64,000 nt of DNA from Sunxiuqinia rutila (GTDB taxonomy: Bacteria; Bacteroidota; Bacteroidia; Bacteroidales; Prolixibacteraceae): the NCBI RefSeq assembly GCF_050589705.1, contig NZ_JBNGOT010000004.1, positions 248,001 to 312,000 of the forward strand, read 5' to 3'. Both the position numbers and the translations under genes were made by a program. The notes under the pieces were generated by a model. That model was not told the DNA's origin, did not search any database, and saw only the letters and a program-made list of their open reading frames with translations. Below, piece by piece: positions 43,551 through 50,269 of this stretch (the first letter of the stretch is position 1; each line of letters begins with the position of its first letter).

Positions 43551-45083
43551 TTATTGCTCAATTGATTCTTCCACTTCACAAACAACACGGAAACCAACTT
43601 CCACCACATCCGAATACCACCAAATGGATTTAGGCATCTGTGGGTCAGTCATCAACCACGCTTTTGTTTTTGTATAGTCACGCGCTGCACTGCGCACATC
43701 TTTCGCATCACTCTTAAACGATCCACCACGCACCACATGCTCGCGTCCGTTCTTAGGTCCTCTCGGATCAACCACAAGCTTCTCCTTGGCATATTCCTTA
43801 TAAATGGCCGGATCATAAAAATCCAGACAGAACTCCGCCACATTACCCGAAAGGTTTTTCAGTCCAAACGCATTGGGACGAACCGAATTAGGCTCTTTGG
43901 TTTGCCCATCGCTATTAAGCTCGTAAGCCACATAAGTATTGATAAGGGTGGTATCGGGTGAAAATATTTTTCTGAAAATACCGGTGGCTGAATAGTCCTT
44001 CGGACTGCCTTCAAAGAAATACGGCGTTTGACTTCCTGCTCGACAAACATATTCCCATTCCGCTTCGGTTGGGAGCCGATATTTCTTACCGGTAACCTGA
44101 CTCAGCCAGCGACAATACGTATTGGCCGCTTTCCAACTCATGGTAATCGCAGGTTTGGATCCTCTTCCCCAGCCCTGGTCCGGTGCTCCCCATGGAGGTG
44201 TTGGGCCAGTAATACCATCCACTTCTTCATCCACCTCAAGGGCTTCTTTCCTACCTTGTGAGGATGTCGCATTGAAAAACGCCAGGTATTCATCCCAACT
44301 CACTTCAACTTTTCCCATCCAGAAGTTCGACACTTGCGCATTAAAAACAGGTCCTTCGTCCGAATCACGCAGAGGCTCATCGTCAGGACTTCCCATCTGA
44401 AAAGTGCCTCCAGGCACAGCAACCATTTCAAAGGATACACTGGTTCCTGGGATTTTCTCCGTAAAACTTTCAAAGGATTCAACCTGCGTCGGCGCTTCGT
44501 AAATTTCCGTATTCGCTTCGGCAAGCTTCCCAAAACTCAGGTTGTGTTCGTGCTTGGCATTCGGATCATGATGCCCCACATGCAGGTGACAGTTGATGCA
44601 GCGCAACTCTTCCTTGCTTGTCAAGTAATATAGGTGAGCATCATCTCCTTCCGGAGACAAGGTGGTAGGAAATAAATTCTGGTGACACTTCAAACAGGCA
44701 TCTTCATAAACAAAATGCCGGGCATTCTCAAGTTTTCGTTTTTCTTCCCATTTGTAGTCAGCGCTGTCTTTAAACAACATGCCATAAACGTCTTTAAAGC
44801 CATGTTTTGCTTTGGCTGCCAGGTGACCATGTCCTTTGGGAGGTAAATGACACTCGACACAATGCACAATAACTCCGGCACTATTATTATAATGGGTAGA
44901 AAGTTTCCAACTCTGCTCTGCATGCGGATGCACATGACAAGACATACAATAATCATCCGTCTCCGTGTATTCAATGGCTTTGTTCCCTAAATTCAGAACA
45001 ACTACACAAGCTATGATGCCAATGAATATGAAGCCTGCATAAATTCGTTTGCCACTCCACATTCTTTCTAACTTCAATTTCAT
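43551..45083 (-). CDS. Fusion of tetraheme NapC/NrfH-type cytochrome and FGE-fold (SUMF1/PF03781) domain
   Basis: From the ATG at 45083 the protein has 510 residues. An N-terminal membrane anchor (about 13-31, YAGFIFIGIIACVVVLNL) is followed by four CxxCH heme sites: CMSCH at 46-50, CVECH at 75-79, CLKCH at 130-134 and CINCH at 162-166, as in NapC/NrfH quinol oxidases. A linker leads to the FGE-sulfatase fold from about 207 (FEMVAVPGGTFQMGSPDDEP, KYRLPTEAEWEYVCRAGS, AFGLKNLSGNVAEFCLDFYD, HVVRGGSFKSDAKDVRSAARD to the VGFRVV end). The paired cysteines that make FGE active lie after GGS in true FGE; here the segment reads FKSDAKDVRS with no cysteine, so the fold is probably not a formylglycine generator. 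Same operon as the exported oxidoreductase that follows. Confidence 0.9.
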   Translation of the reverse strand: MKLKLERMWSGKRIYAGFIFIGIIACVVVLNLGNKAIEYTETDDYCMSCHVHPHAEQSWKLSTHYNNSAGVIVHCVECHLPPKGHGHLAAKAKHGFKDVYGMLFKDSADYKWEEKRKLENARHFVYEDACLKCHQNLFPTTLSPEGDDAHLYYLTSKEELRCINCHLHVGHHDPNAKHEHNLSFGKLAEANTEIYEAPTQVESFESFTEKIPGTSVSFEMVAVPGGTFQMGSPDDEPLRDSDEGPVFNAQVSNFWMGKVEVSWDEYLAFFNATSSQGRKEALEVDEEVDGITGPTPPWGAPDQGWGRGSKPAITMSWKAANTYCRWLSQVTGKKYRLPTEAEWEYVCRAGSQTPYFFEGSPKDYSATGIFRKIFSPDTTLINTYVAYELNSDGQTKEPNSVRPNAFGLKNLSGNVAEFCLDFYDPAIYKEYAKEKLVVDPRGPKNGREHVVRGGSFKSDAKDVRSAARDYTKTKAWLMTDPQMPKSIWWYSDVVEVGFRVVCEVEESIEQ

Positions 45084-45149
45084 CAAGGTCTCAATTATAG
45101 TTTTTGGTAAATTAGTGACCTGAATCTAAAAGAAGGCAGTTACCCACCC

Positions 45150-45200
45150 TTTAATCCTGACTTAGGCAGTGGTTAATGATGGGTTAATAAATGGGTTAAT
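45150..45200 (-). promoter_or_regulatory. Direct heptamer repeats, candidate binding sites for the adjacent SARP-type regulator
   Basis: On the minus strand the heptamer ATTAACC occurs at 45200-45194, 45188-45182 and 45177-45171 (periods of 12 and 11 bases). A degenerate ATTAAAG at 45156-45150 follows two helical turns (21 bases) further. The array ends about 65-90 bases upstream of the tetraheme-FGE start. SARP regulators are known to bind heptameric direct repeats with about 11-bp spacing. One more ATTAACC lies in the other orientation at 45273-45279. Confidence 0.55.
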
Positions 45201-45299
45201 TTTGTATTTTCGCTCAAAAACACAAAGCCATAAAAGACTGATAAATAAAAACATAAAAGATTAATAAAAAAAATTAACCCTCTTGAAAAAAAGCTAAGT

Positions 45300-47861
45300 T
45301 TAAGACTTGAGAAGATCGTCAAAAGTAAGCTCTAATTTTTCACCATAAAGTTCTTCATAAAGCGAAGCAAACTTCTCATAGGTGTATTTGGCGGTATTGA
45401 GGTTATCCTGAATGACCAGTGCACGAAGCTTAAAAGACAGGGCCTGATCATTAATCGGGTCAGTAACCAGAATCCGGTCAGCCAGCTTTAAAATCAGTTC
45501 ATGATCAGTCTGTGGATCTAACAAATGAATAAACTTCAGCAGATTATCAACAATATTATTCCCCACATTGCCTTTGTAGTCATCCAGCCAATCATGCGAT
45601 TCATCCTTAAACACTTCACCACCACGAATAATCTTATAGAAATCCAGATAAAAGCCGGGCTCCTTTTCTTTATTTTCATTCAGCAACTTCAGGCATTCTG
45701 CATAATCACAATAAACGGCCTTACTGAATTGAATGGTCCAGCGATCAACATTAAAAACCACTTCAACCTGATCCATTCGCTCCAAGATGATTCTCAACTT
45801 ACGAATCGTAACGCCCCGGCTGTTTTTAGCATTCTGATAACTCAAATCAGGCCAAAGAATCCGAGACAGTTCCTTCGTTGAAATTCCTTTCCGGTTATGC
45901 TGTGAATAAACAAGAACCAACAAAAACAGCTGTTTAATTTTGGGCGTGAATTGTCCGGTAATGTCCGTTCCTTCAGCATCCACCACTCGAAAATCGCCAA
46001 AAAGTTGTATGAAGTTTTTTTCCGGGTAATCATGAAGCTCATCGTCCAGTTCCTTCAGCTTTTCAGGAGGCAGCAAACGCTTGCGCCCTAAACGAGCCGG
46101 CAGCTTCAGGTAGATAAGCAACAGAAAGACCAAGGCCAGAAAAATGACACCTATTTTTGACAGTAAAGGATAACGCAGAAATACATTCCGGCTTTGCGCC
46201 AAATCAACCAGATCTTTGCTCAAACTCCAGATTTCTTCTTCGCCAAGTGTTCGTGACCAAATCACCAGATCATCAATCTCCCCATTCATGTGCGCACTGG
46301 CAGCATAGCCAGCCATTCCTAAATAGATGTTTTCGCGCCCTTTGTACGAAGGATGCCCCAACGAACGACTATCCAACTTTCCGTCCACAAAAATGGCTTG
46401 TTCACCGGTCAATTTATTGTATCGCCACACCAGGTGATACCAGCGTCCTGTTTCAAGGATGGTTTTTCCTTCCAAGTCATTGGAATAAAATCCGAAATAA
46501 GGTTTCCGGTTGCGCAACACCAAGTGAATCGATTGCTGATAAGAACTGCCCTTGGTTCCAATGATACTGATATCTTTATTATTCGTATCATAAGCATCAA
46601 CCTTAACCCACGCCGAAACAGTAAAGTCATGATCCCTCAGTTTGAGATCTTCTGCTTTGGGCAATTCAATGAAACTTTCACTTTCAAAAACAGCCACCAT
46701 CCCCCGCAAGGGATCATTTTTGTAGTGCACGCCAACATCTTTCCCATTAAACCCATTGATGCTATAGTCGATAGCTCCATTTTCGAAACCATAGTAAGCT
46801 TCCAGTCCTTCGGTAATATCCAACGGTACAGCCACAAAATGCTGTAGTTTATTTTGTTCCGGCTCTTCAAAAACAACCGTTTCGGGCTTAAACTGGTATC
46901 CCGGACTCTTAGGACTTAAGGTCAATGTTTCACCCGGACCTACCGGGAAGCAATATTTTCCACTGGTCAAACTATTGGTTCCTTCCCAACTCACATAATT
47001 CAGGGTTTGGGCATTGAAGGTCACCGTCCCCTTTATGGTATGAAAGCTTCGCAACTGATACAGCACCTGAATAATCCAACTCTGATACCGGTCCAACATG
47101 ATGAAGTTGGGAGTCTTCCCGGTACTTTTCCAAACATTTTTCACATGTTCAATCAAGTAAGGATTTTGGGTTGTATTGAAAAACGAATCATCCGGACGAC
47201 CAGCCCGCCTTGGGAAATTATAATCATTATAAATCAGCAGGTTGTTCTTGGGATCGCCTTTTAAAAATTCACCAATAAAATCAGGCGCTTCCAAAATAGA
47301 GAAATAAGGTTCAACAGCATAGTCCCAAACATAATGCAGCCAATCAGGACTGTTCCGATGTTGCTGCATCATAAAAACAACCACCCGCTTACCGGTTTCC
47401 ACCATGTTTCTGAGCGTTGGCCATTCATTGTCCGACTCATGAATATAGAGATAGGGCAGGATCCCGGACTCTTCAACCACTTGACTCAACTCATTGGCAT
47501 TCACATTAAAATCCAGAAACAAAGTCAATATTTTATCCGGCTTGGTCTCCAGGTGCTTCCGAATCAAAATAAGCTGATCCAGAAAGGGTGTTGACTGTCC
47601 ACGCGAATTACGAAGCATCAACTGGTTTTGCTGTCGCTCCCATTCGAGGTAAAACCGAAATCCGCCAATGTTTGAATTCAATAATTGTTGAACAGATTGT
47701 GTTTCTTTTAAAGTAGCATCAGTTCCTGAAAAGTTAGAAATAACAAAAATGCTTTCATCATAATGCTTAAAGACAACGTCTTCAGCAGCCTTAACAGGCC
47801 ATGAGGCGAGCCAAAATGAATAGAATAGGAGGATATATCTTATCAGTTGCTGTCTTTTCAT
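45300..47861 (-). CDS. Membrane-spanning transcription regulator: PLC-like + LamG outside, SARP-type winged helix and activation domain inside
   Basis: An 853-residue protein with, in order: an N-terminal signal peptide (about 1-25); residues 30-335 resembling a PI-PLC-like TIM barrel (TQSVQQLLNSNIGGFRFYLEWE matches the region after the first catalytic loop) but with the catalytic histidine places filled by other residues (VISNFSG, LRNSRG); a LamG/concanavalin-type domain at about 352-550 (LEAYYGFENGAIDYSINGFNG ... GEIDDLVIWSRTLGEEEI); one membrane helix at about 569-586; and a cytoplasmic winged helix at 616-712 (IQLFGDFRVVDAEGTDITGQFTPKIKQLFLLVLVY ... KELSRILWPDLSYQNAKNSRGVTIRKLRIILERM), classic OmpR/SARP. 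The end is a TPR-like bacterial activation domain (about 715-853). It is a one-component sensor-regulator placed beside the tetraheme-FGE operon. The ligand is unknown; a glycan is suggested by LamG. Confidence 0.88.
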   Translation of the reverse strand: MKRQQLIRYILLFYSFWLASWPVKAAEDVVFKHYDESIFVISNFSGTDATLKETQSVQQLLNSNIGGFRFYLEWERQQNQLMLRNSRGQSTPFLDQLILIRKHLETKPDKILTLFLDFNVNANELSQVVEESGILPYLYIHESDNEWPTLRNMVETGKRVVVFMMQQHRNSPDWLHYVWDYAVEPYFSILEAPDFIGEFLKGDPKNNLLIYNDYNFPRRAGRPDDSFFNTTQNPYLIEHVKNVWKSTGKTPNFIMLDRYQSWIIQVLYQLRSFHTIKGTVTFNAQTLNYVSWEGTNSLTSGKYCFPVGPGETLTLSPKSPGYQFKPETVVFEEPEQNKLQHFVAVPLDITEGLEAYYGFENGAIDYSINGFNGKDVGVHYKNDPLRGMVAVFESESFIELPKAEDLKLRDHDFTVSAWVKVDAYDTNNKDISIIGTKGSSYQQSIHLVLRNRKPYFGFYSNDLEGKTILETGRWYHLVWRYNKLTGEQAIFVDGKLDSRSLGHPSYKGRENIYLGMAGYAASAHMNGEIDDLVIWSRTLGEEEIWSLSKDLVDLAQSRNVFLRYPLLSKIGVIFLALVFLLLIYLKLPARLGRKRLLPPEKLKELDDELHDYPEKNFIQLFGDFRVVDAEGTDITGQFTPKIKQLFLLVLVYSQHNRKGISTKELSRILWPDLSYQNAKNSRGVTIRKLRIILERMDQVEVVFNVDRWTIQFSKAVYCDYAECLKLLNENKEKEPGFYLDFYKIIRGGEVFKDESHDWLDDYKGNVGNNIVDNLLKFIHLLDPQTDHELILKLADRILVTDPINDQALSFKLRALVIQDNLNTAKYTYEKFASLYEELYGEKLELTFDDLLKS

Positions 47862-47897
47862 AAATTTAGAAACAAGTACGATTCAAATTTAATCAAA

Positions 47898-47905
47898 CAA
47901 AGATA
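47898..47905 (-). promoter_or_regulatory. -7 promoter box for the membrane-spanning regulator
   Basis: TATCTTTG on the minus strand is an exact TAnnTTTG match, 37 bases upstream of the ATG at 47861. Confidence 0.55.
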
Positions 47906-48006
47906 TAAAAAGGCTTGATTCATCACGATAGGTATCGCATGGGATTGCAAAGTATCATAAATCAATCCATTTTTTTGATAATTTAAAAACGGAATGATAA
48001 TTTTTC

Positions 48007-48014
48007 TATTTTTG
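48007..48014 (+). promoter_or_regulatory. -7 promoter box for tRNA-Val
   Basis: TATTTTTG matches TAnnTTTG and ends 10 bases before the first base of the tRNA, so the start point would lie at or near the mature 5' end. Confidence 0.5.
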
Positions 48015-48024
48015 TGATTCGAAA

Positions 48025-48099
48025 GGGCTGTTAGCTCAGTTGGTTTAGAGCATTACCTTGACAGGGTAGGGGTCACTGGTTCGAATCCAGTACAGCCCA
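48025..48099 (+). tRNA. tRNA-Val (anticodon GAC)
   Basis: A 75-base cloverleaf: acceptor stem GGGCTGT (48025-48031) pairs with ACAGCCC (48092-48098). The D arm contains GCTCAGTTGGTTTAGAGC. The anticodon arm TTACC-TTGACAG-GGTAG has anticodon GAC, so it reads valine codons GUC/GUU. The T arm is CTGGTTCGAATCCAG. CCA is not encoded. A single gene, not part of an array. Confidence 0.95.
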
Positions 48100-48795
48100 C
48101 ATAGTTATGACGAGTGACGGAATGGCAAGTAACAAACCTCAACATTGTTAGACAATGTGAAAGTTATTCAACATTTACCACTCTCCTGATTCTTTTCAGA
48201 AATTTGTTTTGTAAATCTTAAACTGAATTGGAACAAACTAAGTGGATAGATTATTCATTAAGGATCAGAACCGATATCTTGGTCTATGTTTAAATATTGC
48301 AAATATTTAGAGGAAAAATTTCACACACGATACACTTCTGAATTATCTTCTTAACTCCTTTATTTTTGCATTGAAAGATTCACCCGCTGCATTGGTAGAG
48401 TTGCAAAATCTGGATTGACTTGGCGGCTTGGTCAAATCGCTCTAAAACAAGCGATCCGGTAACCGATATCAACAAACACAATCGCCGTTGGCCCCATGAG
48501 CTCTACTATAAACTACGGATCGTGTCTAAAAAAAACTGGTCCTTACATCCATCACCATTCTCTCTGGTTTGCGGCATCCAAGTATACACCACAAAAGACA
48601 CTGCTGCCATTGGATAGTTGTTTCCCCAAGCTAGTGAACTGTTAGGCATTCACATACTGAACCAGATCAACGGGTGTAAAATCGTGCAACGTCCCTACAC
48701 TAATAGATAGGCAAAGATAGGAAATACGGATTTTTTGATATTTAAGTCAAATAGTCATTAAAAATCAAAACCACCTATATTTTCTACATAATATT
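48100..48795. other. Long non-coding stretch after tRNA-Val
   Basis: About 700 bases with no supported gene. A small hairpin with ACATTGT and ACAATGT arms (48142-48148 with 48152-48158) may end the tRNA transcript. A perfect TATTTTTG box occurs at 48361-48368 but no gene follows it. The open frame at 48420-48617 codes for 65 residues without recognizable motifs and looks like chance or decay. Confidence 0.5.
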
Positions 48796-48813
48796 AGACA
48801 ATAAGCCCACAGA
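48796..48813. repeat. Short direct repeat AGACAATAAGCCCACAGA, copy 1
   Basis: 18 bases directly downstream of the propeller lipoprotein gene. They match 50231-50252 except for a 4-base insertion (GACA) in the second copy. Confidence 0.6.
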
Positions 48814-48815
48814 TT

Positions 48816-50162
48816 TTAGAACTGTACAGTATATACTAGTTCTCCTGTTTCTCCACTTCTATTTCCTTGCGAAGGCAAAAAGCTAGTAACTACAAACATG
48901 TCAGCATCAACTGACGTAATCCCAGGATTGGCGAAAGAAGTAGATCCAAGTGGCGTTTGTGGTTGCAGCGTGCAATAAAATGCACCATTCCCAAATAAAA
49001 GTCGCCAGCTACTCCAATCTCCAGATGTTATTTGAGCTTCCTGAAGCAGATAATCCCCATCATGAGAAAATGCAGCTCTACCCCCAATATTCCCTTTGTA
49101 ACCCATCTCCTGAATAGTGAAATTTGACACTTCATCTTTCCATGTTCTCCAATTGGAAAAATCATGTAGAATTCCAAACGCTTGTTGGTCACGAATCCCA
49201 TTGTCATAATAATGGTATCCAATGAGAATATGAGAAGAGGAAGGGCTAGATCCCTCAATTGTCCGTATATCCGGAGTTCCTTCAGCTAAGTTAGAGAAGG
49301 TTTGAGGAATTGTGGTATCATTGGAGGGTTTGTCCACGACCAAGTCTGCATAGGACGTGTAGTACCTGACACGGATATTATTAGAGCCTTGAATTGGATC
49401 TTGTTCGTTAGTTATTATATACCCTTTACCCCATTTTTTTATATCACCTTGATGTGACCGATCTCCCAATACTGCAATAGTGGTCCAGTTTTTAAGGTCA
49501 TTGCTGCCAGCAAGGTAAAGTATGAATTCGTTTGTACTCGCCATGGCATGATATACACCGAGATAAGTGTACGACTCATCTGCTTTTACTATCCGCAGGA
49601 CATCCATTACCCGCCCTCCGTCATCTTTCATATCAAAAGAGGGTTCGGCATTCGCCACATTATTCAACTGCTCAATTTTCTGGTTTGTCGATGCATTTTG
49701 ATAGAACCACCAACTATATGCAATACTCAAATTTCTGATATTGTTTTTCTTCTGAAGTTCAGATACGGAAAAAACAGTTTTAGTTGCATTTAAATCGATG
49801 ATGGAAGTTCGATATTCCTCTAAAGTCATATCTGCCAACTGTTGAGCACTAAATATATCTGCATCAAGAAAAAACTTATACATCATAGCACCCAAACACA
49901 AATCAACATCATCCATTTGTTGCAGAAAAGAGGGTGCATCCTTACATCGACTGTCAAGGTCTGAAATCAATGTATTCCGCATATCTATGTAGCTCATCGA
50001 CATCACTGTTGCAGCTGAAGCCCAGTCCGTATAAAGCAAGGTTTTCGCCAATACATTTTCATTCCTGGCGGGAGTCTCCTCCGGCAATGAATCGTCGCTC
50101 CCTTTAGAACAGCCTGAAAAACAAAGAGATAAAACGAATGAAATGCAGATCAAATATTTCAT
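48816..50162 (-). CDS. Lipoprotein with helical N-terminal part and GH43/GH32-like propeller part
   Basis: A 448-residue protein. The signal peptide ends in a lipobox (LSLCFSGC, Cys18), so it is an outer-membrane or surface lipoprotein. Residues 30-180 are helical and match no family I know (TLLYTDWASAATVMSMSYIDMRNTLISDL). Residues 185-448 are beta-rich with repeated propeller-type strands (YLGVYHAMASTNEFILYLAGSNDLKNWTTIAVLG, HILIGYHYYDNGIRDQQAFGILHDFSNWRTW, DMFVVTSFLPSQGNRSGETGELVYTVQF), typical of five-bladed GH43/GH32-type folds. A catalytic set could not be assigned, so it may bind rather than cleave glycan. Last gene of the utilization locus; it is flanked by a short direct repeat. Confidence 0.75.
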   Translation of the reverse strand: MKYLICISFVLSLCFSGCSKGSDDSLPEETPARNENVLAKTLLYTDWASAATVMSMSYIDMRNTLISDLDSRCKDAPSFLQQMDDVDLCLGAMMYKFFLDADIFSAQQLADMTLEEYRTSIIDLNATKTVFSVSELQKKNNIRNLSIAYSWWFYQNASTNQKIEQLNNVANAEPSFDMKDDGGRVMDVLRIVKADESYTYLGVYHAMASTNEFILYLAGSNDLKNWTTIAVLGDRSHQGDIKKWGKGYIITNEQDPIQGSNNIRVRYYTSYADLVVDKPSNDTTIPQTFSNLAEGTPDIRTIEGSSPSSSHILIGYHYYDNGIRDQQAFGILHDFSNWRTWKDEVSNFTIQEMGYKGNIGGRAAFSHDGDYLLQEAQITSGDWSSWRLLFGNGAFYCTLQPQTPLGSTSFANPGITSVDADMFVVTSFLPSQGNRSGETGELVYTVQF

Positions 50163-50230
50163 CCTTATTATTTTCTTATTCTAAATACAAAGTTTTTTAA
50201 ATACCCATAGAGTCAGAACTTATTGACCTC

Positions 50231-50252
50231 AGACAATAGACAAGCCCACAGA
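50231..50252. repeat. Short direct repeat, copy 2 (with 4-base insertion)
   Basis: Same sequence as 48796-48813 with GACA inserted, located 18 bases downstream of the GH92 stop. The two copies bracket the propeller lipoprotein gene. Confidence 0.6.
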
Positions 50253-50269
50253 CTATTATTCTCAATCAA

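Noticed and set aside
48025..48099. tRNA-Val as an integration site for a mobile island
   Set aside because: No integrase gene and no repeat of the tRNA 3' end was noticed in the window; nothing supports an attachment site.
48381..48440. tRNA-like stretch with TGCATTGGTAGAGTTGC and GGTCAAATC spaced like D and T arms, preceded by TATTTTTG at 48361
   Set aside because: No acceptor stem can be formed, and the T-arm stem and an anticodon arm do not pair. It may be a decayed tRNA or chance; not supported as a gene.
48420..48617. Open frame of 65 residues after tRNA-Val
   Set aside because: No family match, no ribosome site or consistent codon use seen; it lies in a decayed-looking stretch.
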